Positions 10,413 to 20,904 are shown, counted from the stretch's first letter. The stretch is DNA of 40,672 bases from Eubacteriaceae bacterium (GCA_028705955.1 JAQWCN010000005.1:1-40672); one strand, 5' to 3'. A program made the numbers and translations. Notes: generated by a model not told the origin, from the sequence alone.

Positions 10413-10443
10413 AAGCAGGAACCGAAGACCCCGGTTCCTGCTT
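10413..10443. terminator. Bidirectional intrinsic terminator between acyP and rpsR
   Basis: AAGCAGGAACCG aagacccc... CGGTTCCTGCTT with an upstream A-tract. Confidence 0.8.
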
Positions 10444-10461
10444 CAAAACAGATTGACTTAA

Positions 10462-10692
10462 TCAACCATTGTTTGACTGATACGGCAGCAGTGCAATGTT
10501 TCTGGCACGATTGACCGCTTCTGTCACCTTACGCTGGTGTTTTGCGCAGGTCCCTGTCGCACGTCTTGGTAAAATTTTCCCTCTTTCAGAGATATATTTT
10601 CTGAGTGTTGCGACATCTTTGTAATCGACATTATCTTCTTTACGTTCACAAAATTCGCATACTTTTCTTCTTCTTTTATACGGTTTTGGCAT
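10462..10692 (-). CDS. rpsR: 30S ribosomal protein S18
   Basis: 76 aa; [64 protein letters not shown]. Confidence 0.97.
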   Translation of the reverse strand: MPKPYKRRRKVCEFCERKEDNVDYKDVATLRKYISERGKILPRRATGTCAKHQRKVTEAVNRARNIALLPYQSNNG

Positions 10693-10704
10693 TTTTCCCT
10701 CCTG

Positions 10705-11157
10705 TTAGAATGGCACGTCGTCATCGTCTGCCATCAGATGGAATTCATCATCCATTTGATCCAGAGGCATATTATTGCCCTGGGCCTGGGACTGATCTTG
10801 ATTTTGTGTACCCGCGTATCCGCCTCCATTATTGCTGCCGCTGTTGCGACCGCCAATAAAGTCGAATTCCTCCAGTACCACTTCGGTTACGTACCGCTTG
10901 GTTCCATCTTTTGCAACATAAGAACGGGATTGAAGACGCCCATTAATGGCAATCTCTCTCCCTTTTCCTAAATACTGATTAATAATTTCTGCCTGTCGCC
11001 CCCACGCAACCACGTTAAAGAAGTCAGCCGTCGGCTGTCCTTCCTGTTTATAGCGGCGGTCAACCGCTATTGAAAATGATGAAACTGATTTTCCGGTGGT
11101 GGTTGTTCTTAATTCGGGGTCTCTGGCTAATCTTCCGACTAATACTACCTTATTCAT
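10705..11157 (-). CDS. ssb: Single-stranded DNA-binding protein
   Basis: 150 aa; MNKVVLVGRLARDPELR..., acidic C-terminal DDDVPF tip. Confidence 0.97.
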   Translation of the reverse strand: MNKVVLVGRLARDPELRTTTTGKSVSSFSIAVDRRYKQEGQPTADFFNVVAWGRQAEIINQYLGKGREIAINGRLQSRSYVAKDGTKRYVTEVVLEEFDFIGGRNSGSNNGGGYAGTQNQDQSQAQGNNMPLDQMDDEFHLMADDDDVPF

Positions 11158-11164
11158 CGTTCAC

Positions 11165-11452
11165 CTACTTTTCCCGTGAAACAATGATATCACGAATAAA
11201 ACTATCTGTAATGCGGTATAAATGGTTCAAACTGTCCAGAACAGTGTTTTCTGCCTTAAAATGAATCAGCACATAATAACCATCTGTGTACTTATTATCG
11301 ATTTCGTAGGCTAACTTGCGTTTTCCCCATTCATCGACACTTTCCACTTCACCCGCTTTTTCGATAACAGCTTTTACTTTCGCAATTTCTGCATCAATGG
11401 CTTCTTTTTCCATTTCGGGTACCAAAACAAATACTGTTTCGTATGCCTTCAT
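11165..11452 (-). CDS. rpsF: 30S ribosomal protein S6
   Basis: MKAYETVFVLVPEMEKEAIDAEIAK..., preceded by GGAGGTG. The ORF-track GTG at 11461 lies in the RBS region. Confidence 0.95.
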   Translation of the reverse strand: MKAYETVFVLVPEMEKEAIDAEIAKVKAVIEKAGEVESVDEWGKRKLAYEIDNKYTDGYYVLIHFKAENTVLDSLNHLYRITDSFIRDIIVSREK

Positions 11453-11460
11453 GATCTTCA

Positions 11461-11505
11461 CCTCCTTATGGACTTTGGCACAGTCTTTCTCTGTGCAAGG
11501 ATACA
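11461..11505 (-). promoter_or_regulatory. Putative S6:S18-type ribosomal-protein leader of rpsF
   Basis: Minus strand TCCTT-GCACAG...CTGTGC-CAAAGTCCAT-AAGGAGG: inner 6-bp stem, outer UCCUU/AAGGA stem that would cover the RBS. Confidence 0.5.
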
Positions 11506-11568
11506 GTTTTGTATTGTATCATATCTCTTTCTTTTTATCAATAATCTCTTTCTTTTTTTAGCCGATTT

Positions 11569-11766
11569 TTATTGATCTGCTTTTACAAGTACTTTTTTTA
11601 ACATTTTAACAAATTTTGCTCTTGGCAGCATAACAATGTGTTCGCATCCCAGACATTTTAGTTTTACATCTGTTCCCATGCGGATGATCTGCCACTGGTT
11701 TTCACCACAGGGATGCTGCTTTCTCATCTCCACAATATCCCCAAGGCCATATTCTTTTTTTTCCAT
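11569..11766 (-). CDS. DUF951 domain-containing protein
   Basis: 65 aa; YGLGDIVEMRKQHPCGENQWQIIRMGTDVKLKCLGCEHIVMLPRAKF. Confidence 0.85.
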   Translation of the reverse strand: MEKKEYGLGDIVEMRKQHPCGENQWQIIRMGTDVKLKCLGCEHIVMLPRAKFVKMLKKVLVKADQ

Positions 11767-12659
11767 TATGAGGGATCCTTTCTATTCTTGCGGTCATCCT
11801 GTTCCAAAATAATCTCTGTTTTATTGTAAGGAATTTCTATTTTATGTTTATCCAGCGCTTCTTTTATTCTTTTTCGCATCAGAATTTCGGCATCCAGTTT
11901 ATGAATGGGATCCGTATCCGATACCACCCGGATATTCATAGCTGAATCATCAAATCGTGTTACGCCAAGCACCATGGGCGGATTGAGGTATAATTCCCGG
12001 TTGGTATTATACAGCCCATCACATACCTGTTTGAGCAAACTTTCCACTTTTTCTATGTTCTCTTCATAGGCAATGCCAATATCCACACCTGCAGAAATAT
12101 GGCCCCTGGAATGATTGATCAAACGATCTATTTTTCCATTATGAATGATGAAACGACTACCGTCCAGTTTTCGGATTGATGTGGCCCGGATTCCGATATC
12201 CTCCACCACTCCATATTGATTGCCGTCCAGTGTGACATAATCTCCGATGAGGTATTGGCTTTCGTAAATAATGACAAAACCACTGATCATATCCTCCACC
12301 ATCCCTTTTGCTCCCAGGCCTATGGCCACGGTTCCGACTCCAGCCACCGTCACCAGGGCACTGACATTGACAAAAAAGGAGAGAATGACCAGTATTCCCG
12401 CAATATAAATTCCCGTTTTAAAGACGGTTTTAAAGGCCTTCCTAAATGTCGTGTTCCGTTTGTAATCCCGTTCGGTTTCAACAATGGAAGACTTTTCCCT
12501 TATCTTAAAGATGTTATTGGTAATGACATTGACCATTTTCACACAAATAAACATGACAATGAGTGTAACGGCAATAGAGATGATTTTTTCAGTCATGTTG
12601 ATTTTATCAATGTTTCCAATCAGATAATGCCAAAAATCCCCAAAATTATTAAATTCCAC
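11766..12659 (-). CDS. Small-conductance mechanosensitive channel family protein (MscS-like)
   Basis: 297 aa; ALVTVAGVGTVAIGLGAKGMVEDMISGFVIIYESQYLIGDYVTLDG. Confidence 0.92.
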   Translation of the reverse strand: MEFNNFGDFWHYLIGNIDKINMTEKIISIAVTLIVMFICVKMVNVITNNIFKIREKSSIVETERDYKRNTTFRKAFKTVFKTGIYIAGILVILSFFVNVSALVTVAGVGTVAIGLGAKGMVEDMISGFVIIYESQYLIGDYVTLDGNQYGVVEDIGIRATSIRKLDGSRFIIHNGKIDRLINHSRGHISAGVDIGIAYEENIEKVESLLKQVCDGLYNTNRELYLNPPMVLGVTRFDDSAMNIRVVSDTDPIHKLDAEILMRKRIKEALDKHKIEIPYNKTEIILEQDDRKNRKDPS

Positions 12660-12672
12660 GTTGCCTCCTTTA

Positions 12673-13332
12673 TTACAGAATGCTTAAGATAACACTGGAA
12701 ATGACACCGGAAGACAGACTGTTGACCCAGGTTGTGTTTCCAATCAGGACACAAATAAAATAAAGGATCCAGACGACAGCAAAGTCCAGTACAATCCCCT
12801 TAACTGCACCGATCAGGGTTCCCACCAGGCGGTTGACAGAACCGAAAACAGGGACCTTATTAATTTTCTCGGTCGCGTGTTTCACAACTTTAATGATTAC
12901 CGTAAATACAATAAACATCAGCAAGAAAAGCAGTGCTTCTACGATTTTCTTTACAACAGGCATCAGTAAAGACTCGACCTGTCCGGCAAGACTGCCGCTC
13001 ATCAATGTTGAAACATCCATTCCCGTCGCTCCAATTTGTGTCAGAAAACTATTGACGGAAATTAACTGGGTTGAACCCAGTGACAGCCACTGAACCATAC
13101 TGGGATGCGCAATCACCCACTTGAGCACACTTTGTGTTAGAACCGTGTTGATGCTGGTATTCCCCATAAGCCATTCATAAATGAGCGGCGTCAAAACCCA
13201 TGCAAGTATAAAAGAAGCAATAAGCCCTACCAAACCAATGATAGTGCCTATTGCCCCCTTTTTAAACCCTGCTATTGCTGTGATCACAATCACAGCAAAG
13301 CAGATGATATCTATTCCATGAATTGTCATCAT
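12673..13332 (-). CDS. CvpA family protein
   Basis: 219 aa; IDIICFAVIVITAIAGFKKGAIGTIIGLVGLIASFILAW. Confidence 0.8.
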   Translation of the reverse strand: MMTIHGIDIICFAVIVITAIAGFKKGAIGTIIGLVGLIASFILAWVLTPLIYEWLMGNTSINTVLTQSVLKWVIAHPSMVQWLSLGSTQLISVNSFLTQIGATGMDVSTLMSGSLAGQVESLLMPVVKKIVEALLFLLMFIVFTVIIKVVKHATEKINKVPVFGSVNRLVGTLIGAVKGIVLDFAVVWILYFICVLIGNTTWVNSLSSGVISSVILSIL

Positions 13333-14363
13333 ACTGACCCTTGGTCCTTATGGTTCGACCCTTTATTATCTTCTCTCTTCCGCGTTTCTCCAGGGACAAC
13401 CCAGGCTGGTCCGTTTTGACGTTTGTCATTTACCTGGTTTTCCGGCTGTTTACGTCTGGTTCCTGATGGTGCCGTCCGGGTTGGGGTTCTCCGGCTATTT
13501 TGAGCCGGTCTTTCTTTTTGTTCCCTGGCTTTTCTCTTTTCCAGTTCTTTTTGTGCCGCTGTTTGTTTTTCTTTTTTCATTGCTTCTTCAATCATTTCAT
13601 CTGTAATGGGAGAAAATGCTTCGGTTTGAATAATCGGGTTTGAAGTCACATCATTCAGGGGATCTCTTTTATCAATTTTTGGTTTGTTGTCCGGACGAAT
13701 GCTGCGTTTTCTCGCTGCCTGACGGACCATTCGGGACGCTGCTGTATTATTGTTCTGCATGCGCTTGTTAGCCTTAATAGCCATTTCTTTCTGTTCCGCC
13801 ATAAATTTTTCTTCCTGGGCCCGGCGTTTTCTAAGCCTTGCCTGGGTTTCACGGCGACTTTTATTCCCAAGGGCATACCCCGCCAGCTGTAAACCCACAA
13901 TATAAACCATGCAGATGATGAAAAACGCCGCAATCGGGATCATACTGCCAAAGATATGATATAAGAATCCGTAGGGCAGGTAAACAAACAGGGTTGGCGC
14001 CACAGCAAAGGTCAAGGCGTTCCAGGTTGTGGAGAATTGTGTCCCTGTTCCTATATACATAACAACAATTGAGATAATGGTTAAAACGGCGATGGGAATC
14101 ATATCCACGATTAAATACAAGCTGTATTCCCGGTTATCTTCCTGACTGGTATCCCTAAATGAATAATAATTAAAGCCGACCCAGAACAATGTAATGATCA
14201 CAAATTCAACGATGCCATAAAATACATTGTATTGACCATTATTGCCAAATAATCCTAAAGTTCCTTTTAAAATTAATATAATAACAATATTTAAAAAGTT
14301 ACTGATGAGTGCCGTTGTAAAAGCGTTTAGTTTTCTTTTGATTCGAAAATTTTCCTGTTTCAT
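13329..14363 (-). CDS. Uncharacterised membrane protein with about five TM helices and a long basic C-terminal tail
   Basis: Start MKQENF after GGGAGGTAAT. Five hydrophobic segments, then roughly 170 residues rich in K/R/Q/N/P. No family recognised. Confidence 0.8.
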   Translation of the reverse strand: MKQENFRIKRKLNAFTTALISNFLNIVIILILKGTLGLFGNNGQYNVFYGIVEFVIITLFWVGFNYYSFRDTSQEDNREYSLYLIVDMIPIAVLTIISIVVMYIGTGTQFSTTWNALTFAVAPTLFVYLPYGFLYHIFGSMIPIAAFFIICMVYIVGLQLAGYALGNKSRRETQARLRKRRAQEEKFMAEQKEMAIKANKRMQNNNTAASRMVRQAARKRSIRPDNKPKIDKRDPLNDVTSNPIIQTEAFSPITDEMIEEAMKKEKQTAAQKELEKRKAREQKERPAQNSRRTPTRTAPSGTRRKQPENQVNDKRQNGPAWVVPGETRKREDNKGSNHKDQGSV

Positions 14364-14364
14364 A

Positions 14365-15249
14365 TTACCTCCCATTGATCTTTAACAATTCCAGCAGCCG
14401 GTTCAAATCATCCATGGAATAATAATCCAATTGAATGCTTCCTTTTTGCCCTTTTTCCCGGATATGAACTTTTGTGTGAAATTGGTCTTTTAATTTTTCT
14501 TCAACATCCATGAGATATGGATCCCTTTTTTTCTTTATCTTTTCGGGAATCTCTTTCTTTTTTTCCCGCACTTTTTTTTCTGTTTCCCTGACACTCAGAT
14601 GATGATCGATAATTTCTCCGGCCATCTCTTCCATCTCATCCGGTGTTTCCAATGCCAGCAGTGCTCTGGCATGCCCGGAACTTATTTTATCATTCAATAC
14701 ATCCTGGCGCACTTTATGCGGCAAACGCAGCAAACGCATGGTATTGGTAACCGCTGTCCTGCTTTTCCCAATTCGCAAACCAATTTCACCCTGGGTGAGA
14801 TTGTAATTATCCATGAGTTTTTGATACGCCATGGCTTCTTCAATAGCGTTGAGGTTTTCCCGCTGAACATTTTCAATCAGTGCAATTTCCATAACATCTT
14901 TGGGAGGTAAATCCCGGACAATAACGGGAACGGTTTTTATCCCGGCAATGTTTGCCGCACGCCATCTTCTTTCACCGGCTATAATCGTATAACCCTTTCC
15001 CTCCTGTCTTACGACAAGCGGTTGGAGAATGCCGTGTTCTTCAATGGAAACAGCCATTTCTTCAAGAGCTTTTTTTTGAAAGTTTTTTCTTGGTTGTTCT
15101 GTATTAGGTCTTATCTTATTGATTTCCAGTTCAAAGACAATGGATTCTGAACCGGATTTTTTTCCGGCAAACTCACCATCGTCATCAAATTGAATATCCT
15201 CCGATATTAATGCTTTCAATCCCTTACCTAGTTTTTTTGTTTTTGCCAT
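14365..15249 (-). CDS. parB: Chromosome-partitioning protein ParB/Spo0J
   Basis: 294 aa; KKLGKGLKALISED, INKIRPNTEQPRKNF, GERRWRAA, ALIENVQRENLNAIEEA. Confidence 0.95.
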   Translation of the reverse strand: MAKTKKLGKGLKALISEDIQFDDDGEFAGKKSGSESIVFELEINKIRPNTEQPRKNFQKKALEEMAVSIEEHGILQPLVVRQEGKGYTIIAGERRWRAANIAGIKTVPVIVRDLPPKDVMEIALIENVQRENLNAIEEAMAYQKLMDNYNLTQGEIGLRIGKSRTAVTNTMRLLRLPHKVRQDVLNDKISSGHARALLALETPDEMEEMAGEIIDHHLSVRETEKKVREKKKEIPEKIKKKRDPYLMDVEEKLKDQFHTKVHIREKGQKGSIQLDYYSMDDLNRLLELLKINGR

Positions 15250-16015
15250 GTTTCTTTTGTCTTTCTATAAATTCTTCTGCAAACTGTAAATACGCTTTAG
15301 ACCCCTTTGAATTTGGGGCATATTCAAAGATTGTTTCTCCAAAACTCGGTGCCTCGGCAAGCCGGATATTTCTGGGTATTGTGGTATCAAATACTTTTGA
15401 TTTAAAATAATCTTTGACCTCTTCCACAACCTGAACGGATAAATTTGTCCTGCCATCGTACATGGTCATCAGGACCCCTTCGATTTCGAGTTGGGGATTC
15501 AGTCCTTTTTTAACCAGACTGACGGTATTCATCAATTGCCCTACCCCTTCCAGTGCATAGTATTCACACTGAATCGGAATAAGCACCGTATCCGCCGCCA
15601 CCAATGCATTGATGGTTAATAATCCCAGCGATGGCGGACAGTCGATAAAAATAAAATCGTAATAGTCTTTAACAGGTTCCAATGTTGTTTTAAGCCGGGA
15701 TTCCCGTTTCTTCATTTCAGCGAGTTCAATTTCTGATCCTGCCAGCTCAATATTGGATGGAACGATATTGAGGTTTTCATATCCTGTTGTCAGAATAATT
15801 TGTTTGATGTCTTCTTCGTTAATCAATGCATCATAAATACTTTTATCCAGCTTATTTTTTTCAAATCCAAAACCGCTGGTTGTATTTCCCTGGGGATCAA
15901 TATCCACCGTCAATACTTTATAACCTTTCATACAAAGAGCCGTTGTCATATTCATATTGGTTGTCGTTTTTCCTACGCCACCCTTTTGATTGAAAATCGC
16001 AATTATTTTTGACAT
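15224..16015 (-). CDS. parA: Chromosome-partitioning ATPase ParA/Soj
   Basis: 263 aa; deviant Walker A NQKGGVGKTTTNMN, DIDPQGNTTSGFG, FIDCPPSLGLLTINAL. Confidence 0.97.
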   Translation of the reverse strand: MSKIIAIFNQKGGVGKTTTNMNMTTALCMKGYKVLTVDIDPQGNTTSGFGFEKNKLDKSIYDALINEEDIKQIILTTGYENLNIVPSNIELAGSEIELAEMKKRESRLKTTLEPVKDYYDFIFIDCPPSLGLLTINALVAADTVLIPIQCEYYALEGVGQLMNTVSLVKKGLNPQLEIEGVLMTMYDGRTNLSVQVVEEVKDYFKSKVFDTTIPRNIRLAEAPSFGETIFEYAPNSKGSKAYLQFAEEFIERQKKHGKNKKTR

Positions 16016-16031
16016 AAATCCTCTTTCTAGC

Positions 16032-16856
16032 TTATTTTGGAATGGTGATGGTTATTTCTATGCTGTTCTTTTTTTCTGTTTCTTTATATTTTGCATCTTT
16101 TTTATTTTCTTTAACCATCTTAAAAGCAGATTTTATCGTATTAATGTATATTTGTGCATTGATAAATGATTTTACTCGGGCCTTTTTTTCAGGTGTTATT
16201 TTCTCGTCATAATTATTTGTCAGAACTTCGTCTCTTATTTTCTCAACTAAGTGTTCTGTTTTCTTTACATTTAAATCTTTTTTAACAATTTGATCGATCA
16301 CTTCTTGTTGAATTTCTTGATCGGGAATTCTCAGCAATGCCCGGGCATGCCGTTCGGATAATTGATGCTCTTTCACCTGAAGGATTATTTTATCGTCCAA
16401 TTTGAGGAGTCTGATTTTATTTGCAATAAATGATTGGGATTTTCCCAGCAGGCTTGCCACCTGTTCCTGGGTCATGTTGTAGTATTTCATCAACTGTCTA
16501 TAGCTCTCAGCTTCTTCAAAAAAATTAAGATCTTCCCTTTGAATGTTTTCCACAATTGCAAGCACTGCAGAATCCTGATCACTCATTTTCATTTCCATTG
16601 CTGGTATCATGGTTTTTCCTGCCATTTTAGAAGCTCTTAACCGTCTTTCACCTGATACCAATTCATAAAGATCCTGATCAATTTGACGAACTTGAATGGG
16701 CTGAATAACACCAAAGGTTTTGATGGAGTTTGCCAATTCATTTAATTTTTCATCTTTAAAAATCTTTCTCGGTTGATTTGGATTTGGAATAATTTGATCA
16801 ACCGGAATCTCTTTAATCAATTGATCCTGATTTTTTTCTTTTTTTCTTTTTCTCAT
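16032..16856 (-). CDS. noc: ParB-family protein, probable nucleoid occlusion protein Noc
   Basis: 274 aa ParB/Spo0J-like domain (IPVDQIIPNPNQPRKIF, SGERRLRASKMAG, IVENIQREDLNFFEEAESYRQL) in the noc position next to rsmG. Confidence 0.8.
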   Translation of the reverse strand: MRKRKKEKNQDQLIKEIPVDQIIPNPNQPRKIFKDEKLNELANSIKTFGVIQPIQVRQIDQDLYELVSGERRLRASKMAGKTMIPAMEMKMSDQDSAVLAIVENIQREDLNFFEEAESYRQLMKYYNMTQEQVASLLGKSQSFIANKIRLLKLDDKIILQVKEHQLSERHARALLRIPDQEIQQEVIDQIVKKDLNVKKTEHLVEKIRDEVLTNNYDEKITPEKKARVKSFINAQIYINTIKSAFKMVKENKKDAKYKETEKKNSIEITITIPK

Positions 16857-16871
16857 TCACAGGTCTCCGTA

Positions 16872-16887
16872 TGTTTCACGTGAAACC
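16872..16887. promoter_or_regulatory. parS-like site (TGTTTCACGTGAAACC)
   Basis: 15/16 match to parS TGTTNCACGTGAAACA, in the 5' region of noc. Confidence 0.85.
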
Positions 16888-16899
16888 TCTTGTTTGCAG

Positions 16900-17604
16900 C
16901 TACAGGGGTTTCTTTTTGATTTGTCCAAAATTTCTGGGATATTCTTTCGGTGTTATCCCCGTTTTTCTACATTGAATTATAACATGAAAAACTGTATTTT
17001 TCAGTAATAAATTATGATTAATGGATTCTACCTCAAGGCCCAATGTCTTGAATGTATTCTGAGCCTCTCTAATTTCCTGTTCACTTTTTTCACCTTTCCA
17101 GGCATAAAAATGCCCATCCGGAACAATAAACGCGGCACATAATTCTGTTAAAACCGGCAAATTGGCTACTGCCCTGGAGACAACGGCATCAAAGCTTTCC
17201 CGATATGTCTGTTGATGAGCCAATTCTTCTGCTCTTCCGGTTATAAAAGTTACATTGTGAACATCAATATTGTTTGCGATTCTTTCAATTGCACGAATTT
17301 TTTTTTCAGTTGCATCCATCAAGGTCCATTGTCTTTGTGGGTAAGCAATGGCAAGGGGAAGTCCTGGAAAACCTCCCCCGGTCCCCACATCAATAATCTT
17401 TTGATCGGTTTGATCGAGTGGGCAGGTCAAGGCGTCAATAATATGTTTATCGATAAAATCATTTTCGTCTGTTATTCTGGTTAAATTTATCTTTTTATTG
17501 GTTTCTACAATCTCATTCATTAATTCTATTATTTGATCGATTTGATAATCATCTAATATTATATTGTTTTCTTGTAGTTTATTTTTCAGCGTCTCTGTTT
17601 GCAT
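16900..17604 (-). CDS. rsmG: 16S rRNA (guanine(527)-N7)-methyltransferase
   Basis: [40 protein letters not shown]. Start set at MQTETLKN. Confidence 0.96.
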   Translation of the reverse strand: MQTETLKNKLQENNIILDDYQIDQIIELMNEIVETNKKINLTRITDENDFIDKHIIDALTCPLDQTDQKIIDVGTGGGFPGLPLAIAYPQRQWTLMDATEKKIRAIERIANNIDVHNVTFITGRAEELAHQQTYRESFDAVVSRAVANLPVLTELCAAFIVPDGHFYAWKGEKSEQEIREAQNTFKTLGLEVESINHNLLLKNTVFHVIIQCRKTGITPKEYPRNFGQIKKKPL

Positions 17605-19480
17605 TTTCTTTTTTCCTGTTTTCCAAATACACATGGATCACTGTGATATCCGCCGGTGATACACCGGATATCCGGGATGCCTGGCCAATGGACATGGGAC
17701 GGACTTCACTTAATTTTTCCACCGCTTCCAGTCTTAAGCCTTCTATTAGTTGGTAATCAATATTTTCTGGAATCCGCTTACTTTCCATTTTTTTAAACTG
17801 TTTGACCTGGGCATTCTGCTTTTTGATATATCCTTCGTATTTTAATTGGATTTCTACTTCATCACAAATATGTTTTGAATAATCAGGACGATTAGTATCC
17901 AATGGAGCCGTGTTTTCGTAACTGAGCTGGGGTCTCTTTAAGAGTTGGGCAAGGCTGACGCCTGATTGAATCGGCGTTGTTCCAAGATTTATCAACGTCT
18001 GATTATTCCTGTCTGTGGCGCCTACGATCACCCGTCTAACCCGTTCCATTTCCTCAGCTATTTTTTCTTTCTTTCTTAAAAACTGTTCGTAACGTTTCTC
18101 AGAAATAAGTCCAACTTGATGACCAATTGGCGTTAATCTGAGATCTGCATTATCCTGACGCAGCAGCAACCGGTACTCTGCCCTGGATGTCATCATACGA
18201 TAGGGTTCGCTTGCATCTTCATTGATGATATCATCAACCAAAACGCCAATGTACGCCTGGGAACGGTCGAGGATGACGGGTTCTTTTTCATCTAACTTTA
18301 ATCCAGCGTTAATGCCTGCCAAAATTCCCTGGGCCCCTGCTTCTTCATATCCGGAAGTCCCGTTAATTTGACCGGCAAAGAATAAGCCCTCAATTTGCTT
18401 GGATTCCAGCGTTGCTTTTAAACTTGTCGGATGAATACAATCATACTCAATGGCATAAGCGGTTCGCATAAACTCAACATTTTCCATACCAGCGACAGTG
18501 CGATATAAATTAATCTGAACTTCTTCCGGCAAACAGGATGACATCCCCTGGACATACACTTCTCTGGTATAGAGACCTTCGGGTTCCATAAAGATTTGAT
18601 GACGTTCTTTATCCTTAAACCGCATGACCTTTGTTTCTATGGAAGGACAGTATCGGGGACCTATTCCGACGACATCCCCAGTAACCAGCGGGCTGCGATC
18701 CAGATTTTCATTGATGATCTTATGCGTTTCCGTATTGGTATACGTTAAATAACAGGGAACCTGATCGATATCCAAATGTTCTGTTTCAAAAGAGAATGGC
18801 GTGATTTCTTCATCCCCTTCCTGAATCTGCATTTTTGTGTAATCCACTGTTTTTTCATCAACCCTGGCAGGGGTTCCCGTTTTAAACCGCTGGAGTTTAA
18901 TCCCATTTTCTTTTAAGCTGTCCGATAAATACCGGGCTGGAAATAAACCGTTAGGACCACTGTCATATTGGACATCCCCAATAAATACCCGGCCTTTTAA
19001 ATAGGTTCCTGTACAGATGATACAACTTCTGCATTGATAAACCGCTCCGGTAACAACCTGCACCCCGGTTATTTTCTGATCTTCAATAAACAACTTCGTC
19101 GCTTCCTGTTGTTTCAAAACCAGATGATCCTGATTTTCAATGACTTCTTTCATTCTAAACTGATAGGCTTTTTTATCAGCCTGAGCCCTTAATGAATGAA
19201 CTGCCGGGCCTTTTGCTGTGTTGAGCATCCGGCATTGGATCATTGTTGCATCGATGTTTTTCCCCATTTCTCCACCCAACGCATCGATTTCCCGGACAAG
19301 ATGTCCTTTTCCTGTTCCGCCAATAGCTGGATTACAGGGCATCATTGCAACTGAATCCAAATTGATGGTTAACAGTAATGTTTCCTTTCCCATCCTTGCC
19401 GTAGCAAGGGCCGCTTCACATCCTGCATGCCCGGCACCAATCACTACTGTATCAAAAGAACCTCCACTATATTTTTTCAT
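17579..19480 (-). CDS. mnmG: tRNA uridine-5-carboxymethylaminomethylation enzyme MnmG/GidA
   Basis: [49 protein letters not shown]. Confidence 0.97.
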   Translation of the reverse strand: MKKYSGGSFDTVVIGAGHAGCEAALATARMGKETLLLTINLDSVAMMPCNPAIGGTGKGHLVREIDALGGEMGKNIDATMIQCRMLNTAKGPAVHSLRAQADKKAYQFRMKEVIENQDHLVLKQQEATKLFIEDQKITGVQVVTGAVYQCRSCIICTGTYLKGRVFIGDVQYDSGPNGLFPARYLSDSLKENGIKLQRFKTGTPARVDEKTVDYTKMQIQEGDEEITPFSFETEHLDIDQVPCYLTYTNTETHKIINENLDRSPLVTGDVVGIGPRYCPSIETKVMRFKDKERHQIFMEPEGLYTREVYVQGMSSCLPEEVQINLYRTVAGMENVEFMRTAYAIEYDCIHPTSLKATLESKQIEGLFFAGQINGTSGYEEAGAQGILAGINAGLKLDEKEPVILDRSQAYIGVLVDDIINEDASEPYRMMTSRAEYRLLLRQDNADLRLTPIGHQVGLISEKRYEQFLRKKEKIAEEMERVRRVIVGATDRNNQTLINLGTTPIQSGVSLAQLLKRPQLSYENTAPLDTNRPDYSKHICDEVEIQLKYEGYIKKQNAQVKQFKKMESKRIPENIDYQLIEGLRLEAVEKLSEVRPMSIGQASRISGVSPADITVIHVYLENRKKENANRDAEK

Positions 19481-19485
19481 GTCTC

Positions 19486-20853
19486 CTACTTTCCTAAACA
19501 AAAATGTGCAAAAATGGAATCAATAATATCCGAGCCAACATTACGTCCTGTAATTTCCCTGAGACAATCCAGAGCATTTTTAAGATCGATCGCTGTCAAA
19601 TCAATTGGAATGTTCTGGTTCAATCCACATTGGACATTTAAAAGATTTTCGTTGACTTGATTGAGTAAATGAATATGTCTTAAATTTGAAAGAACATTTT
19701 CGTTGTCTTTCTTGTTGATCCGATGCATAGCTTCATCTTTCATCTTATTTTTTAAATTTATCAACCCGTAATGTGTTTTTGTAGAAATCACAATACCATC
19801 TTCATCTTGTATATTAGATTCTGCCAAATCATATTTATTATAAACATTAATCACTGTTTTATCAGGATTGATATCAAAAGGCAATGCTTTATCCTGAGAT
19901 GTTCCACGTGAAACATCATAAACCAATAAAATAAGATCAGCCTGATCCAACATCGATAAAGATTTTTTTACGCCCAGAGCTTCAATCTTATTTTGAGTTT
20001 CCCGAATTCCAGCTGTATCAATAATATGAAATGGAATTCCATCAATATTAATGTATTCATCAACCACATCCCGGGTTGTTCCAGCAATATCAGTGACAAG
20101 AGCCCTGTCGCTATTAATAAGTGCATTGAGCAAAGAGGATTTTCCAACATTGGGTTCCCCTAAAATAACTGTCGCAATACCATCACGAACAATTTTACCC
20201 GTTTGGGCTGTGCTTAATAAAGATTGAACATTGGAAAGAAGCCCATCAATAATTTTCAAAAGATCTTTCGTTGTTAAAGTGTCAATCTCATATTCAGGAT
20301 AATCAATGGACGCATCAATAATTGTCAAAGCATGGACCAGTTCTTGATCAATCCTTTGATACTGATCAGATAATCCCCCGGACAATTGGTTCATCGAATA
20401 AGCCAGGGATTTTTCGGTTTTAGCATTGATCACATCCATCACTGCCTCGGCCTGGGAAAGATCAATCCTGCCGTTGAGAAAAGCCCTTTTTGTAAATTCT
20501 CCAGGTTCAGCCAAACGGGCCCCGGCATCCAAAACCGCTTTTAAAACAGTTCGGGTCACTACTTGTCCACCATGACAATTAATTTCCACGACATCTTCTG
20601 CTGTATAAGAATGAGGGCCTTTCATAACGGAAATAATTACTTCATCGATGAGCTGATGATCGTAATAATCAAAACATTTACCATAATGCATGGTGAAAGT
20701 CTCAAAATCTTTTACCAACAGACCAGAAGACGTCTTGATCACAGCGTCTGCAATTCCTTCTGCCCCTTTTCCGGAGATTCTTACAATTCCAATACCGCCA
20801 GCGCTGTCACCCGTTGCGATGGCTGCGATGACATCATCATTAAATAAATCCAT
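19486..20853 (-). CDS. mnmE: tRNA modification GTPase MnmE/TrmE
   Basis: 455 aa; [58 protein letters not shown]-terminus. Confidence 0.97.
   Translation of the reverse strand: MDLFNDDVIAAIATGDSAGGIGIVRISGKGAEGIADAVIKTSSGLLVKDFETFTMHYGKCFDYYDHQLIDEVIISVMKGPHSYTAEDVVEINCHGGQVVTRTVLKAVLDAGARLAEPGEFTKRAFLNGRIDLSQAEAVMDVINAKTEKSLAYSMNQLSGGLSDQYQRIDQELVHALTIIDASIDYPEYEIDTLTTKDLLKIIDGLLSNVQSLLSTAQTGKIVRDGIATVILGEPNVGKSSLLNALINSDRALVTDIAGTTRDVVDEYINIDGIPFHIIDTAGIRETQNKIEALGVKKSLSMLDQADLILLVYDVSRGTSQDKALPFDINPDKTVINVYNKYDLAESNIQDEDGIVISTKTHYGLINLKNKMKDEAMHRINKKDNENVLSNLRHIHLLNQVNENLLNVQCGLNQNIPIDLTAIDLKNALDCLREITGRNVGSDIIDSIFAHFCLGK
19900..19915. promoter_or_regulatory. parS site (TGTTCCACGTGAAACA) within mnmE
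   Basis: Exact match to consensus TGTTNCACGTGAAACA. Confidence 0.9.
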
Positions 20854-20872
20854 TTTTCTTACTCCATATATT

Positions 20873-20904
20873 AAAAAACGCCTTAATTAAAAGAAATTAA
20901 GGCG
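20873..20904 (-). terminator. Intrinsic terminator-like hairpin between jag and mnmE
   Basis: Minus strand CGCCTTAATTTCTTTTAATTAAGGCG followed by TTTTTT, ending 20 nt before the mnmE ATG. Confidence 0.8.
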
